Origin: Planctomycetota bacterium
GTDB lineage: Bacteria > Planctomycetota > UBA1135 > GCA-002686595
DNA: 64,000 nucleotides
Assembly: GCA_012959785.1 (NCBI GenBank)
Contig: DUCM01000014.1
Span: 1 to 64,000 of the forward strand
Reading direction: 5' to 3'
The notes under the pieces: model-generated
The model's input: the letters and a program-made list of their open reading frames with translations, nothing else
The model's database searches: none
Told to the model about the DNA's origin: nothing
Shown: in pieces, positions 36,144 to 44,080 of the stretch
How positions within the stretch are numbered: position 1 is the first letter of the stretch
Layout of the letters: every line of letters starts with the position of its first letter
Made by a program: the position numbers and the translations under genes

Positions 36144-39062
36144 CTAGAGCGACTCGATGAAGGCCAAGAGGGCTTCGATGTCCGCGTCGGGGTTGGCGCT
36201 GCTGAGGGTCTGCTGGACCTTGGAGGCACCTTGGTGGAACTGCTCGTGGCCACGCACATCGTGGACATCGTTGTAGAGCTTGAACAGGGAAGGCAGGGGT
36301 GTCGAGCCCATACCGTAAGCCGGCGAGCCGTAGACCGCGCTGAACATCTGCGCGTCCGGGTCTAGCAGGCTGCGCAAGGACAGGGCAGCGTGGTCGTGGA
36401 AATAGGGACCGGTCGAGAAGACGCCCAGCTTGGTGGGGATCGAAAAGTGGGTCAAGGCTCGCGTGAAGAGCCGGAAGGGGTTCATCGGGTCACAGCCAGG
36501 GTCGACCGCCGGGTTGCAGGGGCAGGGATAGCTGTTGGGGTCATCACGACGGAAGTCGTCGTCGCTGTCGGGGTTCATGACCGCGTAGGACTCACGGTCG
36601 TCGTAGCCGTCGCCGTTGCGATCCGGGTCAGCGAGTCCGTTACCATCGATGTCGATGTCAGCGCCGGTGTTCACCGAGCGGATGTTGAGAGCCACGATGT
36701 TTTCCCGTAGCGAGAAACAGTCCGCGTCCACCACGCCCAACATTTCGCCACCGGAGAGCGTCGGGTGCACGAAGTCCACGGTGAAGAAACGCGGACCGGG
36801 GTTGGAGAGCGGGTCGGTCTCGGTGTTGTTGTGACATTCGAAACAGTTGGCCGTGCGCAGGGTCGGGTTGAGGCCCGTGTCGTTGGAGCCGAAGAACAGG
36901 TCGCGGCCAATCGCCGCCAGAGGAGTCAGAGCCCCCGAGGGGTCGAGGTTCGGACTGAGCGGGGGAGAGACGACTTCGTGATAGTCCACGAGGCCTTGTT
37001 GTTCGCTATTGGTGAGCACGCCGTGCCCACCGTTCTCACCGCCAAACATGGGACCGGTCTCGCCCATGTTGAGGCGCACACCCTTCCAAAGGATCAGGCC
37101 GGTGCCCAGGGTTCCGCCGTAGACGGGCATGGTCGAGCGGGGGCCAGCGGGCCTTTGCCAGACATTGCCATCACCACCGCCTTCGAAGTGACAGGAGGCG
37201 CAGGAATTGTTGAAGTTGCCCGAGGTTTGCGCTCGTGAGGCATCTTCGAAGATTTCCTGGCCGATGCGCTGGGAGAGGGTGAACACGTCAGTTCCCGCGT
37301 GGGTCGCGATCTGGCTCGCGATGCTCGTGATCGAGTTGGCCACGAAATCCACCCGCATGGCTGAAAGGGTGCGGTTGCCCTCGTTGATGACATAGACGAG
37401 AGCATCGTCGTTGTCGGTCGTGGGATCGTCAACCATCAAGAGACCGAGAGGCAGGTCGCCCAGGGGCGAGGCAGTGTCGAGAGCGACGCGCTCGGTGAAT
37501 TTGATACGCTCGGGAAAGACCGTGGCCAAGGTCATGTTGGAACCGGCGACTTCGAACAGGAACAGGTCCTCGGAGCCGCGGTTAAGCATCAGGGCACGGT
37601 CACCCGCTGCGTTGTAGAGCACGCGCGAGGGCTGACCGGGGCGGTAGCCGAAGTTGTTCTGCGGCGCAACGCTGGAGCTGATGCGGAAACGCGTGGCGTT
37701 GGTCAGTCCGACTTCGGCGCTGACGCCATCGGTAACCACGGCTTGTGCGATCATCACCAAGCCGTCTAGGGCCGGGTTGTTGGGGATCGAAACTTGCAGG
37801 CGGTTACCCACCAAGGGAAAGGCGAAGCGCTGCTTGACATAGCTCGTTCCGGCGGCGCCGAGGAATTGGTTTATCTGGAAGTGTCCCAAGATAACCATGC
37901 CGCTGTCGCCAGGGTTCATGCCCTCGACGGTGAACTCGAGGGTGCCGCCCAGCGCGGGCGAGCCCAGGCCGCCGAGGATCAAGGGGTTTCCCGTGGCCAT
38001 GGTGTGGGCATCGCCAAAAGCTGCAAAGCCCGCGGGCTCGAGGCTGTCGGAGAGCTCGTGGTGTACGCGACTCGAGTTGTCGCCGGTGGCACCAAAGGAG
38101 TTTGAGGAGGTGTCGATGACGGTCAGGCTCGGGTAGACCCGGTTGGCGAAGTCACCAGCGAGGCCGGGGAAGCTGTGGTTTACATCGTGGTTGATGTTGT
38201 GCAACACATGCGGAATCAGGGCCCGTGTGCCGTCGGGCGAGAGGGCAATGTCTTCCATGAAGCGCGGCAAGCCTTGGCTCTTCAGGTTCTGAACAGGCAC
38301 GGGGTTGAAGATGATGTCAAAGGGGTAAACATTCAGGTCAATCTTGGTGTTGAGGCTGAGGCCCGTGGGCGTGCCCGTTCCGTCGAGCGCGATGTCGAGC
38401 ACCGAGATGTAGGGCGAGCGGTTGTGCGTCACGAACATCTGCAGGTTGTTGTTTCTGATGACAAAACCGCGCGGTTCGCCGAGGTCGGCGATGCCGTCCT
38501 TGTTGGCGTCTGCATCGGCGGCCGTGAAGGGTGCTGGGATTTGGTTGAGGTTGTTCAGGTATTGCAGCGAGGCGATTTCAGCCAAGGTGTTGGTGTCGAA
38601 GAGCTTGACCGTGCCAGAGCGAAAGCCGGTTACCGCGAAAAACTTGCCGTTTGGGGAAACCGCAAGGCCGTAGGGCTCGACACCCACGCCGCCCAGGGTT
38701 GTGACTACGGATTGGGTGGTGGTGTCGATGACGGAGACCGTTCCACGCCGCGCCCCCACGGGGATACCCGTTGCGCTGTTTTGCGAGAGGGAAACATCCC
38801 CGCGCTGGTTGGCCACGAACAGTCGGCCCCCGCCCACCGACAAGGCAAGCGAGCGCGGGTTCACGCCCACCACGATCTCGGTCACGATCGAGCCGGTGCT
38901 CACATCGATCAAGGCCACGGTGTTGTTGTCCCGGTTGCAGGTCCAGACGCGGTCTTGGTTGCCAGGATCCACGGCGAGCGCGTTGACCTGGGCGTGCTGG
39001 GCCGCTGCGGGGAGCCCAAGAAGGCATGCGAAGAGGAGGGTGGCGGCGGATCGGTTAAGCAT
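36144..39062 (-). CDS. YVTN beta-propeller protein with two c-type haem sites
   Basis: A 972-residue exported protein. A signal peptide (MLNRSAATLLFACLLGLPAAAQ) is followed by YVTN/NHL-like beta-propeller repeats (about 25-560). Examples are ALAVDPGNQDRVWTCNRDNNTVALIDVSTGSIV, SLALSVGGGRLFVANQRGD and GLAVSPNGKFFAVTGFRSGTVKLFD. Then come two CxxCH haem-binding sites, CASCH near residue 620 and CFECH near 741, in a region resembling dihaem cytochrome c peroxidase/MauG-like proteins (LGRDLFF..L.. pattern, HDHAALSLRSLLD). An Asp-rich calcium-like loop (DIDGNGLADPDRNGDGYDD) sits near 820-840. It probably carries out periplasmic electron transfer or oxidation. The ATG at 39062 starts the signal. Confidence 0.82.
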   Translation of the reverse strand: MLNRSAATLLFACLLGLPAAAQHAQVNALAVDPGNQDRVWTCNRDNNTVALIDVSTGSIVTEIVVGVNPRSLALSVGGGRLFVANQRGDVSLSQNSATGIPVGARRGTVSVIDTTTQSVVTTLGGVGVEPYGLAVSPNGKFFAVTGFRSGTVKLFDTNTLAEIASLQYLNNLNQIPAPFTAADADANKDGIADLGEPRGFVIRNNNLQMFVTHNRSPYISVLDIALDGTGTPTGLSLNTKIDLNVYPFDIIFNPVPVQNLKSQGLPRFMEDIALSPDGTRALIPHVLHNINHDVNHSFPGLAGDFANRVYPSLTVIDTSSNSFGATGDNSSRVHHELSDSLEPAGFAAFGDAHTMATGNPLILGGLGSPALGGTLEFTVEGMNPGDSGMVILGHFQINQFLGAAGTSYVKQRFAFPLVGNRLQVSIPNNPALDGLVMIAQAVVTDGVSAEVGLTNATRFRISSSVAPQNNFGYRPGQPSRVLYNAAGDRALMLNRGSEDLFLFEVAGSNMTLATVFPERIKFTERVALDTASPLGDLPLGLLMVDDPTTDNDDALVYVINEGNRTLSAMRVDFVANSITSIASQIATHAGTDVFTLSQRIGQEIFEDASRAQTSGNFNNSCASCHFEGGGDGNVWQRPAGPRSTMPVYGGTLGTGLILWKGVRLNMGETGPMFGGENGGHGVLTNSEQQGLVDYHEVVSPPLSPNLDPSGALTPLAAIGRDLFFGSNDTGLNPTLRTANCFECHNNTETDPLSNPGPRFFTVDFVHPTLSGGEMLGVVDADCFSLRENIVALNIRSVNTGADIDIDGNGLADPDRNGDGYDDRESYAVMNPDSDDDFRRDDPNSYPCPCNPAVDPGCDPMNPFRLFTRALTHFSIPTKLGVFSTGPYFHDHAALSLRSLLDPDAQMFSAVYGSPAYGMGSTPLPSLFKLYNDVHDVRGHEQFHQGASKVQQTLSSANPDADIEALLAFIESL

Positions 39063-39494
39063 GATGAGAAATGTTGAAGTGCTGTTGTGGATGCGGATCA
39101 AACAAGCCTCAGGCGGCAGGCTTCCATGGTCTTGGCAAGGAGTTATGAGCCCCTGGTGGGGCAATTTCGAGCCCTCGCCCAGCCCCGAAGGTCAGACTCC
39201 TAAGAAGGGTCACGCATAGCATACCGCAGAGCCAGAAAAAGGGGACACATTCCAATCGGGATTTAGCGCGCACTAAGCGGCAAGTAATGCACCATATGTT
39301 GTCCATTTAGGCTAGATATGCGCCCTCATGGCTTCACCCTTCCAGGGCCTGGAAATCTCTTCCGCCCGGTGGCCGTCTTTTCATGCAAAGCGGGAACAGA
39401 CTGCCTGCTCCAAGGAGGGCTCGGAATGGGCCGCCCATGCAGCAAACTGGCGCAAGCCATTATTGAACAGCTACTTATGGATTCGGCGAGCGCT
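39063..39494. other. Intergenic region upstream of the flagellar locus
   Basis: A 430-bp gap between the divergent cytochrome gene and the sigma-54 promoter of fliK. It contains the phrase AAAAAGGGGACACATTCC near 39236-39253, an AT-richer stretch up to about 39320, and the palindrome TCCAGGGCCTGGA at 39341-39353, about 170 bp before the predicted flagellar start site. The frame extending fliK upstream from 39328 crosses this region but is atypical in composition and is not counted as coding. Confidence 0.4.
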
Positions 39495-39510
39495 TGGCAC
39501 TGGCCTTGCT
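39495..39510 (+). promoter_or_regulatory. Sigma-54 (RpoN) promoter of fliK-flgD-flgE
   Basis: TGGCAC at 39495-39500, five bases (TGGCC), then TTGCT at 39506-39510, a near-consensus -24/-12 element with correct spacing. Counting 12 bases from the C of the -12 GC puts the transcription start near 39521, two bases before the fliK ATG. Confidence 0.7.
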
Positions 39511-39522
39511 TACTCCACCGCC

Positions 39523-40671
39523 ATGGGAAACGACTCTAGTCTCCCTTCCTTGGATAGTAGGGGGCGACCGTTCGGCACGGGACGGTCGCCCTTCCCTTCC
39601 TTCAGCCGCCAGGTTGTGTCTCAGCTCGAGACCGATGTGCCGGTCGAGCGCCTTTCGGGGTCGCGCGAAGCTGGAGGGGCCCGACGAGCCAGGAAGAACG
39701 CACAGCCCGGCACCCGCCGCGGCCGCCGTGGACAGCGCCCCGAAGAGGCTCGCGCTGCCCGCGAGGATCCGCCGTCGCGCCGCGCAAACGAGGCCCAGGC
39801 CCGGGCCCAGCGTTCGGAAAGAGCCCAACTATCGGGAACGGGAGCGAATAGCTTTCGGCCCGAGGCGTTGGACTCGCGCCAAGGCGCCGAGGCGAGAAAC
39901 TTCCGCGCCCAATTGCAGGCTCGTGGTGAGAGCACAAAGCCCGCGCGCCATTTCGGCCCGCGAGGCCAATCCGAGGCCTCATCGGAAGCACCAACGCAAA
40001 AGGGGTCCGCAAGACCGACCCACCAGGGCCAACCTGGCTTCGCCCCCCTGGCGCCCCAGGCCTTCCCGGTGAATCAGCGCGCAGTCCTTGCGGGCGTGGG
40101 GCCCGCCCCTGAACCCAAACCTGCTGCCCTCCATGGCCAGCAAGCCCAGGCCATGGGATTGGCTTCTGCCTCGGCAACGGACAAGCCCTCCAGGGCTGCG
40201 ACCCAAAGCGCGCCGCCCGAAGCGAGCGCGGCTTGGAGTGAGTCGGAGGCTGCCAACCGCGCATCGGCGGTCATGCGCCAGCTACGCGTGAGTATCAACC
40301 CCGCTCTGCGTTCGGCCACGATTCAACTTGCACCCGCCGACCTCGGCAGGCTCTCCATCAAATTGCGCGTGGACCAGGGCCGCGTGCACGCCACCGTGCG
40401 TGCCGAGAACGCCGAGACGCTCAAGATCCTCGAGCACCACCTACCCGAGCTGCAAGCAGCGCTGGGCCGCGAGGGACTTGATGCCGAAAGTTTCGACCTG
40501 GCCCTTGGCTTTGGCCAGGAGCAAGCCGGTGGCAGCAACCCAGAGGCTCATGCGCAAGACACCTCCAAGGACACTCCTCAAGTCTCCGGCGACGCCGGCG
40601 ACATCCTTCTCGACAACTACCATCTGGCCCGCGCCATCGCGAGCCGCAGCGGATTGGACACCTACGCCTAG
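39523..40671 (+). CDS. fliK: Flagellar hook-length control protein FliK
   Basis: A 382-residue protein. The first ~240 residues are an Ala/Gln/Arg/Pro-rich, disordered-looking ruler region. Residues about 250-335 carry the conserved FliK C-terminal domain (QLRVSINPALRSATIQLAPADLGRLSIKLRVDQGRVHATVRAENAETLKILEHHLPELQAALGREGL, shown here only as its landmarks LAPADLGRL and ILEHHLPEL). It sets hook length and triggers the export substrate switch. The ATG at 39523 sits two bases after the predicted sigma-54 start site. An alternative is initiation further in, after the hairpin at 39562-39591. flgD follows after 15 bp. Confidence 0.85.
   Translation: MGNDSSLPSLDSRGRPFGTGRSPFPSFSRQVVSQLETDVPVERLSGSREAGGARRARKNAQPGTRRGRRGQRPEEARAAREDPPSRRANEAQARAQRSERAQLSGTGANSFRPEALDSRQGAEARNFRAQLQARGESTKPARHFGPRGQSEASSEAPTQKGSARPTHQGQPGFAPLAPQAFPVNQRAVLAGVGPAPEPKPAALHGQQAQAMGLASASATDKPSRAATQSAPPEASAAWSESEAANRASAVMRQLRVSINPALRSATIQLAPADLGRLSIKLRVDQGRVHATVRAENAETLKILEHHLPELQAALGREGLDAESFDLALGFGQEQAGGSNPEAHAQDTSKDTPQVSGDAGDILLDNYHLARAIASRSGLDTYA
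39562..39591 (+). other. Nine-bp perfect hairpin at the start of fliK mRNA
   Basis: GGGCGACCG at 39562-39570 pairs perfectly with CGGTCGCCC at 39583-39591 around a 12-base loop. A pyrimidine tract (TTCCCTTCCTTC) follows. It has the shape of an intrinsic terminator or attenuator, lies about 40 bases into the predicted transcript, and is inside the annotated fliK reading frame. Confidence 0.45.
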
Positions 40672-40686
40672 CCCGGCCCTCAACTC

Positions 40687-41151
40687 ATGAACATCAACGG
40701 ACTCACCGACAACTCAACTCCCAGCACCAGCGTGGGGCGCACGCCCGACCAGACCCTCGGCAAGGACGCCTTCATGAAACTGCTCGTGAGCCAGCTCCAA
40801 AACCAGGACCCCACCAACCCGCAATCAAACGAGGACTTCATCGCCCAGTTGGCGCAGTTCTCATCCCTCGAGCAAATGACGAAGTTGAACGACGCCATCC
40901 TCGGCCTGGCGGTCTTGCAGCAGAGCAACGCCTTGATGAGCCAACTCACGGACAGTAGCGCCTTGATCGGCCAGACCGTGAGCTACAACGATCCCAACAC
41001 CGGCGCCCAGGCCACGGGAATGGTCGATTCGGTCAAGATCGAGGACGGCCTCGCCATGCTCAACATCGACGGCAACGATGTGCCGCTCTTGAATGTGACC
41101 GAAATTTTGGGAGCCGACGACAGCTCCAGCGATACCACCACGGAGAACTAG
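40687..41151 (+). CDS. flgD: Flagellar hook assembly scaffold FlgD
   Basis: A 154-residue hook-cap protein needed for polymerisation of FlgE. The conserved N-terminal part is complete: [19 protein letters not shown], then [19 protein letters not shown]. The C-terminal ~70 residues ([14 protein letters not shown]...[10 protein letters not shown]) cover only a short beta domain, so it is shorter than E. coli FlgD (231 residues). It lacks most of the FlgD Ig/tudor part, as in several other phyla. flgE starts three bases after the stop. Confidence 0.93.
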   Translation: MNINGLTDNSTPSTSVGRTPDQTLGKDAFMKLLVSQLQNQDPTNPQSNEDFIAQLAQFSSLEQMTKLNDAILGLAVLQQSNALMSQLTDSSALIGQTVSYNDPNTGAQATGMVDSVKIEDGLAMLNIDGNDVPLLNVTEILGADDSSSDTTTEN

Positions 41152-41154
41152 TCC

Positions 41155-43101
41155 ATGTCCACAGCGCTCTTCACCGCTCTCTCTTCGCTCAAGGCTCACC
41201 AGGACTGGATCGATGTAATCGGTAACAACCTGGCAAACACCAACACTCCAGGCTTCAAGTCTTCGCGAGTCAGTTTCTCGGACAACTTCAGCCGGGCGCT
41301 CGGCTTTGCCCAAGGCCCCAACGGGGCTCTGGGGGGACGCAACCCTTCGCAGGTAGGCCAGGGCGTGAGCGTCGGCGCGATTTCACGCAGCTTGCAGCAA
41401 GGCGCCTTGACCGAAACGGGCCGCACTTTTGATGTCGCCATGCAGGGCCGCGGTTTCTTCGCCCTGACCAATGGGGCAATCGACCTCTTCACCCGCGTGG
41501 GCACATTTGGACTGGACGCTTCTAGCCAGTTGGTGGACCTCGCCACGGGTTATTCCGTGCTCGACCCCACGGGCTCGAAGATTCAAATAGACAGCGATTC
41601 GCTCTTCCCGCCCAAGGCCTCAGAGAATGTCGAGTTCTCCGGCAACCTGCCGGCGGAAGTGAACGGTCCCCTGGCCGAGGTTCTCACCGGCGCTTCGGGC
41701 ATGAAACATGGCTTGCCCGCGATTCTCGCTGGCACGACAGGGGGCTCGATCACCATTCCTGCGGGCGAGACCTGGTCGATGGATGTCGCTATCAACGGTG
41801 GTGCGCCCCAGACCATCTTGATTCCAGGAGCCGCTGGTGGCGTGCCGGTGGGTACCATCGCAGCGGCCCTCAACTCTCTCACCGATGTCAACGCCACGGT
41901 CAACGCCGATGGCTTTGTCGAACTCTCTAGCGCCTTCACCGGCGCAGAAGTTACCCTCAAGGTCAACCCTGGCGAAGCGGGCAAGGACCTCGCTATCGCC
42001 TTGGGGATCCCCACGACCCTTGTGACCGGTTCCGATACGCCCCTGATCCCCGGCACCACGACCCTCAACGACCTACCGGCCAACCAGAGCGACTATGTCG
42101 AAGGCGATGTGATCAACATCACCGGAGTGGACAACGACGGCGGGCCGGTCAACGCGAGTTTCCGCTACGGATCGGTGGCCGCGGGCTTCGACGGCGAGAC
42201 CGTGGACGAGTTCGTGACCTTCGCCAACGCCCTGTACACAGACGCCAATGTCTCGGTTAATGCCTCCGGGCAGCTCTTGGTCGAGGCCCAGACGGCGGGC
42301 GAGAGCGACCTGCTCTTGACCATCACCGACAATGTGGGCCAGGCTGGTCGCAGCGACTGGAATGCCTATGCCGTTTCGGTCACCACCCAGGGCACGGGAC
42401 CAGACACGGTGGTCACCTCCACCGAGGTCTATGACCCCGCTGGCACGGCACACACCCTGACTTTGCAGTACGAGCGCCAGGAAGACATGACCTGGACCGT
42501 GATCCCGAGCTTGCTCGAAGGCGATGGCGTGGTCTTGAGTGGACCAATCACTGGTTTGCAGTTCGACGAAAACGGCGCACCCCTCGGTTTGGGTGCGGTG
42601 AACAACCAATTGGAGGTGCAGTTCGAAGGCGCTACCAACAGCCAGACCATGTCGCTGGACTTCGGTTTCGATGGAAAACTCAGTGGCTTGACCCAGTTCG
42701 GATCGGACGCGGAAGTCTATGTCTCGGGTCAAGACGGTTACAGTTCTGGTGAACTAGCTAGCGTCAATGTGCTCGGCACTGGAGTCATCAGCGGCTTCTA
42801 TACCAACGGACAGTCCCGCGACTTGGGCGCGTTGGGGGTTGTGACCTTCGCCAACGACGAGGGTCTCGCCGAAGTGGGCGACAATCTCTGGGGCCAAACC
42901 CCCAACTCGGGGCAGATCGTCTTCGGCTCAGGCACCGTGGGAGCGGCTGGCAAGGTCGTCGGTGGCGCGCTCGAGAACTCCAATGTGGACACAGCCGAGC
43001 AGTTTGTGCGTCTGATCGAGGCCCAGCGGGGCTATCAAGCCAGCTCGCGGGTGATTTCCATTCAGGATGAGATCTTGGCCGAAGCGGTGAACTTGATCTA
43101 A
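41155..43101 (+). CDS. flgE: Flagellar hook protein FlgE
   Basis: A 648-residue axial protein that forms the hook. The D0 ends are typical: N-terminal LFTALSSLKAHQDWIDVIGNNLANTNTPGFK landmarks (IGNNLANTNTPGFK), and C-terminal SNVDTAEQFVRLIEAQRGYQASSRVISIQDE. The middle (about 140-520) is a long variable insertion rich in Thr/Gly/Asp (E. coli FlgE has 402 residues), probably surface domains. It is the last gene of the fliK-flgD-flgE unit and is followed 18 bp later by a strong terminator hairpin. Confidence 0.95.
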   Translation: MSTALFTALSSLKAHQDWIDVIGNNLANTNTPGFKSSRVSFSDNFSRALGFAQGPNGALGGRNPSQVGQGVSVGAISRSLQQGALTETGRTFDVAMQGRGFFALTNGAIDLFTRVGTFGLDASSQLVDLATGYSVLDPTGSKIQIDSDSLFPPKASENVEFSGNLPAEVNGPLAEVLTGASGMKHGLPAILAGTTGGSITIPAGETWSMDVAINGGAPQTILIPGAAGGVPVGTIAAALNSLTDVNATVNADGFVELSSAFTGAEVTLKVNPGEAGKDLAIALGIPTTLVTGSDTPLIPGTTTLNDLPANQSDYVEGDVINITGVDNDGGPVNASFRYGSVAAGFDGETVDEFVTFANALYTDANVSVNASGQLLVEAQTAGESDLLLTITDNVGQAGRSDWNAYAVSVTTQGTGPDTVVTSTEVYDPAGTAHTLTLQYERQEDMTWTVIPSLLEGDGVVLSGPITGLQFDENGAPLGLGAVNNQLEVQFEGATNSQTMSLDFGFDGKLSGLTQFGSDAEVYVSGQDGYSSGELASVNVLGTGVISGFYTNGQSRDLGALGVVTFANDEGLAEVGDNLWGQTPNSGQIVFGSGTVGAAGKVVGGALENSNVDTAEQFVRLIEAQRGYQASSRVISIQDEILAEAVNLI

Positions 43102-43119
43102 CCACAGAGCCTCTCTGGG

Positions 43120-43164
43120 GACAGCAGCCCGCCCGCGCCATCACGGCCTGGGCGGGCTGCTGTC
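43120..43164 (+). terminator. Terminator after flgE
   Basis: GACAGCAGCCCGCCC at 43120-43134 pairs perfectly over 15 bases with GGGCGGGCTGCTGTC at 43150-43164, loop 15 bases, followed by TTGCTT. It is the strongest hairpin in the window and separates the two flagellar transcription units. Confidence 0.8.
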
Positions 43165-43199
43165 TTGCTTGGGCTGTGCGCCCTGTTTATTTTGGAGCG

Positions 43200-43231
43200 G
43201 GTCCAAACCAAAGCAGGTCCAAACCAGAGCG
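43200..43231 (+). promoter_or_regulatory. Tandem 16-bp direct repeat, candidate enhancer site
   Basis: GGTCCAAACCAAAGCA (43200-43215) is followed immediately by GGTCCAAACCAGAGCG (43216-43231), 14 of 16 bases identical. The repeats lie about 155-124 bp upstream of the predicted flgF start site, the normal distance for binding of a sigma-54 activator such as FlrC or FleQ. The binding protein is unknown. Confidence 0.5.
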
Positions 43232-43328
43232 GAAAAAATTTCCCAGTGTGGAATCGAGGGCCGCCGAAAATTGACCGCCAAGTCTGGGCAGGGGCCTATT
43301 TACCCCCCTGGGAGGGTTCCAGGCCGCT

Positions 43329-43344
43329 TGGCACCGACTTTGCA
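43329..43344 (+). promoter_or_regulatory. Sigma-54 (RpoN) promoter of the flgF operon
   Basis: TGGCAC at 43329-43334, five bases (CGACT), then TTGCA at 43340-43344, an essentially perfect -24/-12 match. The predicted start site is near 43355, one base before the GTG of flgF. Confidence 0.8.
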
Positions 43345-43355
43345 ATTGGGAAGGC

Positions 43356-44054
43356 GTGAATATTGGACTCTATCACGGCGTCTCCGCCGCTCGATCCTCG
43401 CAACGCCGCATGGAGGCGACCACCTCCAACCTGGCGAACTTGCAGACCCCCGGCCACAAGCGCATGAGCCTGGGAACCCGAGCCTTTGAGGTGCCCGGAG
43501 GTCAGCCCGGGGAAACAGAACTGACGACCTTTTCCCAAATCGACTTCTCCCAGGGCCCCTTGCAGCCCTCGGCCAACCCCTACCACATGGCCCTCGAGGG
43601 ATCGGGCTTCTTCGCGGTCGAAGGGCCCGAAGGCGAGCTCTACACCCGCAACGGCACTTTCCATGTGGACGAGCGCGGCATCTTGCAATCCAACGAAGGC
43701 TACCCCGTTGCTTGGGAGTCACGCGGCACACCGATAGACGCCACCGGCGAGGCGATCAGCGTCGACGGCAGCGGCCAGGTTCGACAGGGCCGGACCGAAA
43801 TCGGCCGGCTGCGCTTGGTGGGCTTTACGGCCCCCGAGAAGCTTGCCCTGCTCGGAGCCGGCTACTTCCAAGCCCCCCGCAGTGCCGGCGAAGAAGCTCC
43901 TATAGCCATCGTGCGTCACAAGATGCTCGAGGGCTCCAATGTCCAGAGCATTGACGAACTCGTGGCCATGATCTCGATCCAACGCGAATTCGAGGCGGCT
44001 CGCAATGTCATGCAACTCATCGATCAATCCTACGGCCGGCTGACGAGCCGCTAA
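43356..44054 (+). CDS. flgF: Flagellar proximal rod protein FlgF
   Basis: A 232-residue rod protein. The N-terminus NIGLYHGVSAARSSQRRMEATTSNLANLQTPG aligns with the family from residue 1 (landmark SNLANLQTPG), which fixes the GTG at 43356 as the start. The C-terminal motif is SNVQSIDELVAMISIQREFEAARNVMQLIDQ. The middle contains the FlgF/G signature GSGFFAVEGPEGELYTRNGTF. It could be either of the two rod FlgF/FlgG-type proteins. Position before flgG and its shorter length favour FlgF. It is the first gene of a long operon driven by the sigma-54 promoter that ends 12 bases upstream. Confidence 0.9.
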   Translation: MNIGLYHGVSAARSSQRRMEATTSNLANLQTPGHKRMSLGTRAFEVPGGQPGETELTTFSQIDFSQGPLQPSANPYHMALEGSGFFAVEGPEGELYTRNGTFHVDERGILQSNEGYPVAWESRGTPIDATGEAISVDGSGQVRQGRTEIGRLRLVGFTAPEKLALLGAGYFQAPRSAGEEAPIAIVRHKMLEGSNVQSIDELVAMISIQREFEAARNVMQLIDQSYGRLTSR

Positions 44055-44080
44055 ACGCACCCTCTCCCTCAGCACTTCCC

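Noticed and set aside
38175-39077. Plus-strand reading frame of 300 codons
   Set aside because: Antisense to the beta-propeller cytochrome. Its Val/Gly/His-rich composition is the mirror of the repeat coding sequence.
39328-39522. Upstream extension of fliK
   Set aside because: It would place the sigma-54 promoter inside the gene, and its composition (Trp, Cys, Lys) differs from the Ala/Gln-rich FliK ruler.
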